A stretch of 64,000 bases of DNA from Kiloniellaceae bacterium (GTDB lineage: Bacteria > Pseudomonadota > Alphaproteobacteria > Kiloniellales > J153). A program made the position numbers and the translations under genes. The DNA lies in the NCBI GenBank assembly GCA_021776175.1, contig JAJFGJ010000002.1:1-64000 (forward strand), read 5' to 3'. How positions within the stretch are numbered: position 1 is the first letter of the stretch; each line of letters begins with the position of its first letter. Positions 36,480 to 45,267 of the stretch are shown here, piece by piece. The notes under the pieces were generated by a model. It worked only from the letters and a program-made list of their open reading frames with translations, was not told where the DNA came from and ran no database searches.

Positions 36480-37590
36480 TCATCCCTTGATGCAGACGAG
36501 TGGGACCAGTTTCGCCACCTTGCGGGCAAGTCCTGCCGCGTCCGAGGCATCCACGACCGCGGCGACATCCTTGTAGGCGCCGGGCGCTTCCTCCGCGACG
36601 CCGCGCCCGCCCCTACTCCTGCTCCAGAACAGAATGCCTTGGTCAGCCAGATCGTCGACAACTTGCCGGCCGCGCCATGTATTCAGCGCCTGGTGCCGGC
36701 TTATACGGCGGCCGACCCCGTGGCAGGCGGAGCTAAAGGCCCGCGCTTCACTCTCGGCGGTACCCGCCAGGACATAGGAACTGGTGCCCATGCTGTTGCC
36801 AATCAGGACAGGTTGACCAAGCGGACTTAGCGCGCCCGGCAAGTCCGGATGGCCCGGCCCGAGGGCACGAGTCGCGCCCTTGTGGTGGATTTAGACGTCG
36901 CGCGATTCACCATTGATGCCATGCCGCTCGACCTTGCAGGTGTTGTGCGACACATCGAACAACAACTCGAGATGCGCCCGTGGGAACAGCGCCGCAAAGA
37001 CCTCGCGCGTCAGATGACCGATGATCTACCGATTGGCAATCGCGCAGTTAATTCCAGCGCGCATGGCGCCCTGGTAGCGCTGCCCGACCGGCGAATTGAT
37101 TGACGCACAGGTAAGTTCGCGGTCGGGCGGATAAATCCCCTCGCACTCTGCGACGATCACCATATCACGCAAGTATTCCGTGCCGATCTAATGCCCAAGA
37201 CCGCGCGAGCCGGAATGAATGCTGACGACGACGCCCCGTTTCAGGCCGAAACCGGTCGCCGCGTCGGCATCGTAGACTGCGGCGACTTCTTGCACCTCGA
37301 GGTAGTGGTTGCCTGAACCCAAGGTGCCCATTTCGTCGCGCTGCCGTTTCTTGGCCCTTGCCGAAATCAGGTCGGGCCGGGCGCCTCGCATGACCCCGCC
37401 CTCCTCGATCCGCTCCAGGTCGGCGGCCTCGCCGTAACCTTGGCTCAGGGCCCAGCGCGCGCCACCGTCGAGCATCGCATCCATTTGCTCGGGGTTGAGC
37501 CGGATCCGTCCGATGCTGCCGACGCCGGCGGGAACCTTGGCGAACAGGGCATCGGCAAGCTCGACCTTGCACGCCTCAATCTCGGTTCCT
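36480..37590 (-). pseudogene. Decayed second copy of rtcB
   Basis: Read on the minus strand, this stretch follows RtcB in order: VPAGVGSIGRIRL, MGTLGSGNHYLEVQEV, VSIHSGSRGLGH, then an in-frame TAG, IGTEYLRDM, INCAIANR, another stop, LLFDVSHNTCKV, then VGRRISRHQALNTWRG and ending LVPLVCIKG. The first 100 or so residues, including the first metal-site cysteine region, are missing. It is closely similar to but distinct from the intact rtcB at 21999, so it is an old paralogue or second allele rather than a recent duplication. Confidence 0.88.
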
Positions 37591-38094
37591 TCGTTAAAAA
37601 AACAGGCTCAAGCGTCCCAAATGTTTTGATGACGGACACCTGTGGTAGAAATCGAGCATTCGCAGATGGCTAAACCCGTTCTTCAGGAGCCAAATTTCTT
37701 CAGGTCTGGCTGGGAGCAAGTGTCCGAGCGGCGATGCCATTCCTGTCCACTATGGCGCGGTTTCGTGGGTTTAGCCGTACCACCAACATGGGCGTAAGAG
37801 ACTTCCGCGCTATGGCCCGCCCTTTGGTCGGGCCGGAGTGGTCTCAGGTGACCACGACGACGCGAATCGAGGGCGTAACCTGCGGTAAAGAGTCGACAAG
37901 TTCGACTCTCCCAAGCATGCCATTATCGTTCATTATCAATTACTTAAATCGTGGCGGAGGGAGAGGGACGCTCGATTGTCTTAGTTTAGAAAGTCAGAAT
38001 CGCATATTTCTATCAAATGGTTAATCATATTCAATCACTTGACTGACTCACCCCAATCCTAGAGGATGTACTAGAGAAATGGCGGAGAGTCCCT
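37591..38094. other. Non-coding stretch with left attachment site and integrase leader
   Basis: I support no gene here; an open frame at 37734-38024 has no coding character. A 7-bp stem (GAGTCGA-CAAGT-TCGACTC, 37890-37908) is present. The left copy of the tRNA-Ser repeat lies at 37952. From about 37970 the sequence becomes visibly AT-richer. TGTACTAG at 38068 is shared with two copies near the right end of the element and may be an integrase arm site. Confidence 0.5.
37952..37968. repeat. Left attachment repeat (attL/attR)
   Basis: TGGCGGAGGGAGAGGGA, identical to the last 17 bases (with CCA) of the tRNA-Ser gene at the other end of the element. The next bases diverge (CGCTCG versus TTCGAA), so the match is the crossover repeat and not a second tRNA gene. 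Confidence 0.85.
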
Positions 38095-39729
38095 ATGCCA
38101 AGAACCAAAAAAGCATCGCCCGACCGGCGCTATCTCTGGCAACGGGGCAATCGGTGGTGGGTTCAAATCGCTGTCCCGTCCGCCCTACAGGATCGCCTCG
38201 GCAAGAAGATCATCCAAAGACCCCTTGGCGTTTCAGACATTAACGAGGCACGGCGGCTGCGCTGGTCCCACGTTCACGCCATAAAGGAGACCTACAAGCG
38301 AGCACTCAGCAATGAGGAAATGACGGCGGCTGAAATTGAGGATATTGCCCAGGCCGAATATCGGCGGATCGCCACCATTGAGAATCTAGACCTGGGGGGA
38401 GATATCAATCTGGCCTTGGCTGAGACGATATCACAGTTGGCCGAAGAACTGGAAGGTGGCGAGTCGGCGGTTTCCATGCCGGACGGTGAGACGATCATAC
38501 CGGACGATCCCATGATACAGAGAATCGAACTGGAATCTGGTATCAAGCTGAGTCCAGAAAAGAGACGTGACCTAAAGACCGCGATCACCCGTGCCCAGAT
38601 TAACGCCTTCGATGCGATTCTAAAGCGCAGAAAAGGTCAAGAGCTTGATCCGGTCCCCATGTTCAATGCCGCGAACCGGGCAACTAGCATCGTGTCCAGG
38701 AAGGCGGACGCTGGCATTTCCATGGGTGAAGCCAGAGACGAATATCTAACGCTCAAAAAGCCGACATGGACACACAAGACGCAAAGCCAAATCGAAACGT
38801 CGCTTCGCCTGTTCTGCGAGCACGTTGGCCCTGATACTACGCTTGCCGACGTGGTACGACTCAACGTGACGGCGTGGCGCGAGAAAATGCGTAGGCTACA
38901 TCCGCGCTGGGCTAGCTCCGCGTCATCCAAATATCTTTCATTAGACGAATTGTTAGCGGCCTACGGCCAAGGCCCTGAAACCCTATCAGATAAGACTCTA
39001 AGCCGTCACCTATCGGCAATCCACGGCCTATTCGTCTGGGCAATCGACTCCGGTCACATTGACAAGGCGAATCCCGTCAAGGTTTCGGGCAGCAAAACAA
39101 CGCCAAGGCACAAGCGCGGAGTCTTCTCCGATTCCGAAGTCCGCAAGATATTTCAAGGATTGAGATTCGTAACAAAGCCAGGGCGGCATACGCACGAAAA
39201 CGCTTTGCCATGGCTGGCATTGTTGGGAGCTTATTCCGGCGCACGCCTGGAGGAAATTTGCACACTACGCTTGGCGGACATACGCGAAGAAAACTCGATT
39301 TGGTTTTTCGATATTCGAGATTCTAAATCATCGGCGGGCGTTCGCAAGGTTCCGCTGCATTCTCAGGTGATCGCTGTTGGTTTCTTGGACTATGTGAAGG
39401 CGCACAAAGGCCAATGGCTTTTCCCGTCGCTTGGCAAGCCTGGGAAAGACGGCAAACGTGGAGTTTACATCGGCAAGGTGTTCGCGGCCCATTGCCGGAG
39501 CGCCAAGATTGATAAGCCACTATTGGGTTTCCACACGTGGCGCAAGACAGTCGCGACCAAGCTGGAAAATGCCAAAGTGCCGGAAATTGAAGCCGCGCGG
39601 TTGCTAGGCCACAAGATCAAGACAATGAGCTATGGAGTGTACAGCGGCGGACCTGGGCTAGACGAACTTGCGGCAACCGTCGAGCAAATCGCTTATGAGA
39701 AATTGACTCTGCCAAAAAGCAGCACCTAA
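38095..39729 (+). CDS. Tyrosine recombinase / integrase
   Basis: This 544-residue site-specific integrase should recombine the 17-bp tRNA-Ser attachment site. The N-terminus (YLWQRGNRWWVQIAVPSALQ) is the arm-binding domain common in alphaproteobacterial phage-type integrases, and SAM-like core-binding helices follow in the middle. The catalytic domain shows Arg384 (YSGARLEEICTLRL), His480 and Arg483 (GFHTWRKTVATKLE), His506 (LLGHKIKT) and a Tyr nucleophile at 513 or 516 (YGVYSGG). All catalytic residues are present. It lies about 125 bases inside the left repeat and is transcribed inward. Confidence 0.93.
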   Translation: MPRTKKASPDRRYLWQRGNRWWVQIAVPSALQDRLGKKIIQRPLGVSDINEARRLRWSHVHAIKETYKRALSNEEMTAAEIEDIAQAEYRRIATIENLDLGGDINLALAETISQLAEELEGGESAVSMPDGETIIPDDPMIQRIELESGIKLSPEKRRDLKTAITRAQINAFDAILKRRKGQELDPVPMFNAANRATSIVSRKADAGISMGEARDEYLTLKKPTWTHKTQSQIETSLRLFCEHVGPDTTLADVVRLNVTAWREKMRRLHPRWASSASSKYLSLDELLAAYGQGPETLSDKTLSRHLSAIHGLFVWAIDSGHIDKANPVKVSGSKTTPRHKRGVFSDSEVRKIFQGLRFVTKPGRHTHENALPWLALLGAYSGARLEEICTLRLADIREENSIWFFDIRDSKSSAGVRKVPLHSQVIAVGFLDYVKAHKGQWLFPSLGKPGKDGKRGVYIGKVFAAHCRSAKIDKPLLGFHTWRKTVATKLENAKVPEIEAARLLGHKIKTMSYGVYSGGPGLDELAATVEQIAYEKLTLPKSST

Positions 39730-39808
39730 GCGGACGGTCGAAAGGATCGAAGTGGCGAAGGGAACCGGCTCGCGTGATCCAGAAGTTATACGGCTAGCTG
39801 ACGCGATG

Positions 39809-40009
39809 CTATGAATCGTTGCTCGATCCACTTTGCCCAGTATCACCGCCCGACGGACTAGCAGGCTGGACGCCACTCCCTTCGCTTGGTGGCGTCGGAT
39901 TTGGGTTGTCCCCTTCCGTTGTCGGTTGGAACGTTCTCCTCTCCGGCGATTGGGAAGGTTGGTACGTATTCCATCTTTCCGACGAGCTACGGTCTCTCTT
40001 GTCTTCCAT
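39809..40009 (-). CDS. Short Pro/Ser/Gly-rich protein downstream of the DUF6338-like gene
   Basis: The protein is 66 residues with a charged N-terminus (MEDKRDRSSSERWNTYQPSQ) and a low-complexity, probably disordered tail rich in Pro, Ser and Gly. It starts 17 bases after the stop of the membrane protein gene on the same strand, so it is likely its partner. No family is recognised. Confidence 0.5.
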   Translation of the reverse strand: MEDKRDRSSSERWNTYQPSQSPERRTFQPTTEGDNPNPTPPSEGSGVQPASPSGGDTGQSGSSNDS

Positions 40010-40026
40010 CGGTCAAGTCCTTACCT

Positions 40027-40638
40027 TTAGGTTACGGGCCACATTTCAACAAACCTTATTTCATCCGAATTTATCAAAATGCCATGCCCGAGGCCCATTA
40101 TTTTCCACTGGCCGGTATTGTCAACCTGATAGATTTGCTCAATATAAATATCACGTTTCGAAGACTCGGAAGAAGCGTACGAATTTAAACCATAATAACC
40201 GGCAACCGTTTGGCCTTGTTTTAGTGCAATTAGAACCCAATGAGGTTTGTTTGTTTCATCGAATCTTCGCTCCCATGCTGTGGGCATGACGTGAATCGGT
40301 CGGAGGCCAACGGCGTGCAAAAATTTTCGTACCCAGTTCCTTTGCGAGTTGTATCCAGCGACGATTCCGAGAATAATTGGTGACAGAAATATAATTGTGA
40401 ACCATGCGACGGCGGAAATTATTTGGCTTTCCTTAAGCCAGGCATTGAATGTGAGAAGATATATAAGCCACGACCAAACGGCATAATTGTAAATGCTCAA
40501 CGTCAAAAATTTTATTATTGATAGTTCAGTGTTTTCGGTTCGTCGTGGCTGAAATATTGAAAGCACGGAATTCCAGATAAATCCCGGTACAACAAACGCC
40601 AGTAAATAGTAGATCGCATCTAAAGAACTCAAATCCAT
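40027..40638 (-). CDS. DUF6338-like membrane protein
   Basis: The protein is 203 residues. Three or four hydrophobic helices occupy the N-terminal half (AIYYLLAFVVPGFIWNSVLS, YAVWSWLIYLLTFNAW, IISAVAWFTIIFLSPIILGI). A soluble C-terminal domain contains KPHWVLIALKQGQTVAGYYG and ERDIYIEQIY-type sequence that looks like an SH3-like beta barrel. This architecture is that of DUF6338 proteins, of unknown function, often found in genomic islands. The gene is visibly AT-richer than the chromosomal flanks. Confidence 0.6.
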   Translation of the reverse strand: MDLSSLDAIYYLLAFVVPGFIWNSVLSIFQPRRTENTELSIIKFLTLSIYNYAVWSWLIYLLTFNAWLKESQIISAVAWFTIIFLSPIILGIVAGYNSQRNWVRKFLHAVGLRPIHVMPTAWERRFDETNKPHWVLIALKQGQTVAGYYGLNSYASSESSKRDIYIEQIYQVDNTGQWKIMGLGHGILINSDEIRFVEMWPVT

Positions 40639-41095
40639 GTCTCGGAATCCTCGAAGCGGTGCCAGACTCGCTAATTACCGCTGTGAACTGGATGCGGAGC
40701 AAGCCAATGGCTGAAGTTAAAAGCGTTAGCCCACAGAGGGCTTGTTTTGACATACCACCGGAGGTGTGGGAGCAAATTCCAGAAGTGGTCCGATGGTGCG
40801 TCAAGTTGTGGCGGGGAGTGCGTTTCCTGCTCCGGTTACTAGACGGAAACGGACGCTGGATACTCTTGATTGATCTGAGCCGCTCCCGACCACGCCCAAA
40901 GGCGTTAAGAGTCAGCCGGAATAGTTCAATCTGGGAACTCGCTAGGAGCCGTCGAGTCCTCTACTTCAGGGCTTTCGCTCCGACGATTTCAGTTGGTCAA
41001 GAACCTAGCGAGGGCTGAGTGCCGCCGCGCTCGTTAGCACGACAAGCCTTTACCAGGGGCCGTTTTCCCATTCAGTTTTCGATGCCTCTACTCGC
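40639..41095. other. Gap without a supported gene
   Basis: A plus-strand frame (from 40707) begins MAEVKSVSPQRACFDIPPEV and continues EQIPEVVRWCVKLW, faintly like the N-terminal region of IS66-type or DUF6444 transposases (PPEVWxQ), with a possible relic of SQNSS near 40920. It is too degraded to call. Nothing else is visible. Confidence 0.35.
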
Positions 41096-41314
41096 TCAAA
41101 GCCCAATGGTAAAGCGATTAATCTGTGTGTCGTTATCCTGACGCCCCCACCAATATCCGTGTTCCTCATTGTAGCCGTTGTGTTTGAACACTTTAGCGAC
41201 ATGGCTTTGGATATATTCCTCAGCCTCTTGGCGTGACGAAACGCGCACATTGAGCGAGTCCTTCTCTAACAGTTTGCCTTCTAGATCAACTATACTCCGG
41301 ACTATCTCTACCAT
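41096..41314 (-). CDS. Small hypothetical protein
   Basis: The protein is 72 residues from MVEIVRSIVDLEGKLLEKDS. Its centre (NVRVSSRQEAEEYIQSHVAK) and end (HGYWWGRQDNDTQINRFTIG) look like a compact alpha/beta domain with a Trp-rich patch. An upstream start at 41398 would add a basic leader. I do not recognise the family; such short proteins are common in mobile islands. Confidence 0.5.
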   Translation of the reverse strand: MVEIVRSIVDLEGKLLEKDSLNVRVSSRQEAEEYIQSHVAKVFKHNGYNEEHGYWWGRQDNDTQINRFTIGL

Positions 41315-41481
41315 GGCTCCGGTCCTTCGCTTTCCAAAATGGCTTCGTAGGTTGTTCCCGTGAATGCGCCGTACAACGCGAGACGCGGCCTGTTCCATTT
41401 CTTTGGCTTCACGATAAGCGCCTTAAAGGATCAACGTACTTGTCTAAGGGCCAGCTGCAATTGCAGCAGCCAATACCGTAG

Positions 41482-41745
41482 TCATTTCATTCTTGCGTCT
41501 CTGCTGTTGTCTTCGGCTGCTGTAAAGACGCAAATCTTATGCTTAATGCCTTCGCCTTTCGACTCCCAAACGATGTGCTCGATTCCGACGACTCGGAGAA
41601 TCTGTTTGACGGCTTCTCCTCCACTGCCCACCGGGTTTATCAGGTCGCCCTTGGCAATCGCACCAAACGGCGTGTCGCTTTCAAAATACGCCGCTACATC
41701 GTCTGCGCTTCCGGGTTCATAGATTTCCAGGCCATAGAGTTCCAT
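41482..41745 (-). CDS. Small hypothetical protein
   Basis: The protein is 87 residues, starting MELYGLEIYEPGSADDVAAY, with DTPFGAIAKGDLINPVG, then a stretch compatible with a beta-rich fold (VGIEHIVWESKGEGIKHKI). No family or motif is recognised. It is on the same strand as the 72-residue gene, 167 bases away. Confidence 0.5.
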   Translation of the reverse strand: MELYGLEIYEPGSADDVAAYFESDTPFGAIAKGDLINPVGSGGEAVKQILRVVGIEHIVWESKGEGIKHKICVFTAAEDNSRDARMK

Positions 41746-41861
41746 ACTCAGTCCCCTGCTATATCTCTATCCATTTAAGCCGCATCGGAATAGTAGTTCT
41801 CCCTGCATGTCGTACTATACCATGGTTGTTTGGGTGGCACAGCTAAACTACCAGGATTCAC

Positions 41862-42320
41862 ATGGAATATCTTGGCTGGATCATAGGAGCTATCATATTC
41901 GGCATTCCCATGACTTATGCGGTTTTTCGGGTCGCGGGGGAGATGCGAGCCGGGTCCCGGATCAGAAACAGGGTCGCCGCGACCAGGCGGACCGAGATTA
42001 TCGACGGCAAGGAATATTCGGTCGTAACGAAGTCTCTCCCCATTGTGCGGGAGAAGCGCACCGGTCGAATCGGGATCGCAATGGAACGCGGTGCTGAGAG
42101 CGATTCGACCACGGTCAATGGTGGGCTTGCGCTAGAGCCCCGGTGGATCAGAGTTCAATTCGTCCGAAAATCAGACAGTAAGGCCGGACGTGTCGAATGG
42201 CGAAGATATGCGAAACTCGAAACCGTAGGCACAGCGGATGTGGATTTCCTGGCTCACCGGGCGGGCATCTGTCGAACGGATTCGTTTATCCGGGTCCCCG
42301 TCAACTTCAAGGGGCTCTAA
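41862..42320 (+). CDS. Hypothetical protein with N-terminal membrane helix
   Basis: The protein is 152 residues. One hydrophobic helix at the start (YLGWIIGAIIFGIPMTYAVF) is followed by an Arg-rich soluble part with IDGKEYSVVTKSLPIVREK. It is probably anchored in the inner membrane with the bulk in the cytoplasm. No family is recognised. It is followed 13 bases later by a nuclease-fold gene on the same strand, with which it may be co-expressed. Confidence 0.55.
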   Translation: MEYLGWIIGAIIFGIPMTYAVFRVAGEMRAGSRIRNRVAATRRTEIIDGKEYSVVTKSLPIVREKRTGRIGIAMERGAESDSTTVNGGLALEPRWIRVQFVRKSDSKAGRVEWRRYAKLETVGTADVDFLAHRAGICRTDSFIRVPVNFKGL

Positions 42321-42333
42321 GATGGAGGATTAA

Positions 42334-43128
42334 ATGCCGATTGATAAGGGGGCAGCAGAAAGCTTCATCGCCGCTGTTTGCAACGAGACTATAAGCTTCC
42401 TGCGAGCGAACGCCGGACGCCTCACATACTGCGACAAATTGATTGAGCGATCCACGTCTGCGATGGCGACTTGGCGAGCCAGTCCCTCAGACAACATTCG
42501 CCCAATCACAGAGTCCGTGAATGAACTATGCATTGCGCGCAAATTCTTGGAAATCGAAGAATGCAGCCGAGCTTTTTACGAGCCGCCGTTAGATGGTACG
42601 GATCAGACTATTGACTACCTAGTTGAAACCAATGACGGCAGGAGGATATTTTTCGATGTAAAGACGGTACACCCGGAAGACAAGGACGCATGGGAACGAT
42701 TCAAGAGCATAACCGACCGTGGCTTGCTGTCGGACAACACCGAGTTGGTGCTTGATGAAAACTGGATGGGTGGTGAGATAGCCCATTCGTTCCTGGCATC
42801 TCGCGAGAAATTCTTGGACTACACGATTGAATTGGAGGCCAAGATTGATGCGATGCGAAACAAGGACGGCTTGTTGTTTGCGATGGTGTTCTGCGGGAAC
42901 GGCTACGATTGGCACCTGGACCAGCTTGAGGATTTTGCCGACTTCTACATGTCGGGAAGACACAGGCCGGATGATCCGTTCGCAAAGATGGAAGCTCATT
43001 CCATCGCTGAGAAGGGCATAACCCTGTCCCGCACGATAAATTCGTTCTGCTACCTGGAGCGGAAGATTAGCAAAACGACACCTCGCAAGTTCGGATGCAA
43101 TGTTCGGGGGCCGAAGTTCCCTTTCTAG
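42334..43128 (+). CDS. Probable PD-(D/E)xK-fold protein
   Basis: This 264-residue protein has a strong ribosome binding site (GGAGG). The stretch DQTIDYLVETNDGRRIFFDV, followed by KTVHPE, fits the core of PD-(D/E)xK nucleases: an Asp at the end of the first strand, then D-V-K on the next strand after a turn. Upstream helices (SVNELCIARKFLEI) are also typical. No partner methylase is seen. In an island this could be a restriction-like or phage-defence enzyme; the fold call rests on a short motif. Confidence 0.5.
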   Translation: MPIDKGAAESFIAAVCNETISFLRANAGRLTYCDKLIERSTSAMATWRASPSDNIRPITESVNELCIARKFLEIEECSRAFYEPPLDGTDQTIDYLVETNDGRRIFFDVKTVHPEDKDAWERFKSITDRGLLSDNTELVLDENWMGGEIAHSFLASREKFLDYTIELEAKIDAMRNKDGLLFAMVFCGNGYDWHLDQLEDFADFYMSGRHRPDDPFAKMEAHSIAEKGITLSRTINSFCYLERKISKTTPRKFGCNVRGPKFPF

Positions 43129-43154
43129 TCTCTAATCAGAAGCGGGAGGCACTT

Positions 43155-43400
43155 ATGGCGAAGGAACAGAAGACGGCAGAAGAATTGATAGCGTTACTCA
43201 ATGAGCGGATCGCTCCCTATCAGCTTGGGAGTGAAGTAAATCCACGATGGGTCAAAATTGTCCCCGCTGATCCAGATAAGGAGGGGGCTAATTGGGAGGT
43301 ATCCCATAGTTCCCGAACTGTCCCAGGTGGCGACTTGGCCGACGCGATCAACCGGGTGACGCCGGAACTTCAAAAGCTCTACGATATGAAAAAAGAATAG
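43155..43400 (+). CDS. Small hypothetical protein
   Basis: The protein is 81 residues, start ATG with GGGAGG upstream. MAKEQKTAEELIALLNERIA and INRVTPELQKLYDMKKE suggest two helices around a short beta segment (PRWVKIVPADPDKEGANWEV). No family is recognised. It lies 26 bases behind the nuclease-fold gene and is probably in the same transcript. Confidence 0.55.
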   Translation: MAKEQKTAEELIALLNERIAPYQLGSEVNPRWVKIVPADPDKEGANWEVSHSSRTVPGGDLADAINRVTPELQKLYDMKKE

Positions 43401-43543
43401 ACAACCACAGTCACGTTATTGCCAAAATTGCCGACGCGCTAGACGTGGAACCCGCCAAGCTATTGAGAAAGTGTTAAGGGCTTGCCGCTTACGATTGGAA
43501 TAGGCGTACCATGAATGAGCAACGCTAAGATTGGAAACGATCA

Positions 43544-43882
43544 ATGCCAAACACTGTAGCAGCTATAAGGGCTTTTCTTACCGGCGATGGAGATGAACTG
43601 GAAACGATCATAGAGTCTTTATCATCGACGTGGGAAATTGACGGCCCCACGAAATGTAAGACTGCACCACCTGGAGCCAAGGGGTTCAGCGATGGCTGGA
43701 CGGTCGATTTTAAGATTGAGCTAAATGGACGCGACCCGGACAAACTTGAGCAAGAACTACTAAATACCTTCGTAGGAAGTTCTCTGACCTATTGCATGTT
43801 GCAAAACGTGAAAATCTTGAAGACGGACGCAAATACCTTAACGAGAATAAAGGAGAATCTATTAAAGGGGGCTAGCAGATAG
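43544..43882 (+). CDS. Hypothetical protein
   Basis: The protein is 112 residues: MPNTVAAIRAFLTGDGDELE, then DGWTVDFKIELNGRDPDKLE and a C-terminal helix (LTRIKENLLKG). It looks like a single small alpha/beta domain. No recognised family. It is in line with the following nuclease-fold and HEPN genes, 18 bases ahead of the first of them. Confidence 0.5.
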   Translation: MPNTVAAIRAFLTGDGDELETIIESLSSTWEIDGPTKCKTAPPGAKGFSDGWTVDFKIELNGRDPDKLEQELLNTFVGSSLTYCMLQNVKILKTDANTLTRIKENLLKGASR

Positions 43883-43900
43883 CATCAACGCGGTTTGAAA

Positions 43901-44407
43901 ATGTCATCGGTCCAGACAGGAAATGCTGGCGAGCACTACGTTATGTCCTGCCTCTTGGCGCGCGGCATCCATGCGGGCATGGCAGATCGTGGCAATCCGC
44001 ATTTCGATATTCTTGTACGGAACCAATCGGGTGAGTTTCGTGCCATCCGCGTGAAAACGACTCGCAGTGCATCGTTTCAATGGACGGCCAAGGAAGAATG
44101 GAGCCCTCTACCCGGCTTCGATAAGGACAACCCGGACCCGAGTGACGTATCTATCTTAGTGGCATTCAATGGCCAGTCGCCGGGACCAGATACCGAGATT
44201 TATGTGATACCGACCGCACGGCTGGTTCAGGATATAAACCGAGTAAATAGCCACTACCACGCCCACAAGAACCGCGACGGATCAACACGCAAGCGAGCAC
44301 GTCAGCGCGTCATTCGACTTGACGGTAAAAAGAAACCCGACAACATCGCATATGACTTCCGCGACGATTGGCGAGACTTCCGGGACGGCTGGAGTTTGCT
44401 GTCATGA
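43901..44407 (+). CDS. PD-(D/E)xK-like protein coupled to a HEPN gene
   Basis: This 168-residue protein has the N-terminal pattern TGNAGEHYVMSCLLARGI, followed by PHFDILVRN and RAIRVKTTRS. This is the G-x-x-GE...D...(x)K order of Holliday-junction-resolvase-like PD-(D/E)xK folds; the expected Gln or Glu before V-K is Arg here, so activity is uncertain. The C-terminus is basic (TRKRARQRVIRLDGKKKPDN), as for a nucleic-acid binder. An in-frame TTG two codons earlier is possible. The stop overlaps the next start by 4 bases. Confidence 0.55.
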   Translation: MSSVQTGNAGEHYVMSCLLARGIHAGMADRGNPHFDILVRNQSGEFRAIRVKTTRSASFQWTAKEEWSPLPGFDKDNPDPSDVSILVAFNGQSPGPDTEIYVIPTARLVQDINRVNSHYHAHKNRDGSTRKRARQRVIRLDGKKKPDNIAYDFRDDWRDFRDGWSLLS

Positions 44408-44949
44408 ACAGAGATATCGCCCTGCAATTCTGCAAGGAGTGTCGCTGGGCGTACCAAGCCTGGGTGACGCACAAGTATCTCTTCGATCAAAACGACAAAC
44501 AGGCCGACACTCTCGAAAAATCAATCGAGTTCTTCAACCGGCTGTCACCGATAACACAAGAATATTGCTTGCAGCAAATCGCCAAGTTGCATGATCCGGC
44601 TGTGCAAATGAACGACAGAAATATCTCGGTTGATTTCGTCGTCAAGTTCGGCGAATGGGGAGATAAGGAAGCTGAGATCAAGGCAATCGAGGCACGATTG
44701 GCCAAACTCTGGGGACATCTGAAGCCCGCACGAAACAAGCTCTTGGCGCATAACGATCTTGAAGCACTACTGGCAGATGAGGCGCTTGGCGGATTCCCCG
44801 AAGGTGAAGACGATCTCTATTTCGAGGCACTCCAAGAATTGGCTAACGAAGTGCATGTTAAGTGGGTTGATGGCAATCCATACCCGTTCGATGACCTAGC
44901 CATAAACGATGTCTTTGAGTTCTTAAAGGTGCTTGAAAAAAGCCAATAG
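44404..44949 (+). CDS. HEPN-domain protein, AbiU2-like
   Basis: This 181-residue, all-helical protein contains LWGHLKPARNKLLAHND, in which RNKLLAH fits the R-x4-6-H motif of HEPN ribonucleases. Overall it resembles the AbiU2-type HEPN group seen in abortive-infection and toxin modules. The ATG overlaps the stop of the nuclease-like gene (ATGA), implying fixed-ratio expression. It could be an RNase toxin with the upstream protein as partner or antitoxin; this is inference from layout. Confidence 0.6.
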   Translation: MNRDIALQFCKECRWAYQAWVTHKYLFDQNDKQADTLEKSIEFFNRLSPITQEYCLQQIAKLHDPAVQMNDRNISVDFVVKFGEWGDKEAEIKAIEARLAKLWGHLKPARNKLLAHNDLEALLADEALGGFPEGEDDLYFEALQELANEVHVKWVDGNPYPFDDLAINDVFEFLKVLEKSQ

Positions 44950-45046
44950 AAGAGAGGCGACCCGGCCCCACGAAAGGATGACAAGAACCGGGCCGCTCCC
45001 CGTTGCGCGCGACAAGCCCGAGAGCGACCTATGCGGCGCGATCTTG

Positions 45047-45262
45047 CTACGTCACCCGATCCAGGGCAAAGCCGCCGATGGCTAATGCGCGGATGCCATA
45101 TCCGGCCTGCATCATCTGCGTTCGGAACAGCACTTCGTTATCCAGTCCGCCAGTTGGCCCTTCGTTAAAGTTCCGCCACGCCTGATTCCAAACTTCGTCA
45201 TGAGTGCGGCCAGCGAACGGCCCTGGCTTGCCCTCGATCCAGTTTTTTAATTCCGTGTTCAT
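45047..45262 (-). CDS. Small hypothetical protein
   Basis: The protein is 71 residues from MNTELKNWIEGKPGPFAGRT. GRTHDEVWNQAWRNFNEGP is notable, but no family is recognised. It is the last of a row of minus-strand genes that begins with the terminase-like gene. An upstream start at 45304 would overlap the next gene. Confidence 0.5.
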   Translation of the reverse strand: MNTELKNWIEGKPGPFAGRTHDEVWNQAWRNFNEGPTGGLDNEVLFRTQMMQAGYGIRALAIGGFALDRVT

Positions 45263-45267
45263 GGCGC

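Noticed and set aside
37734..38024. 96-codon open frame spanning the left attachment repeat
   Set aside because: It crosses the integration junction, has no ribosome binding site and no recognisable content.
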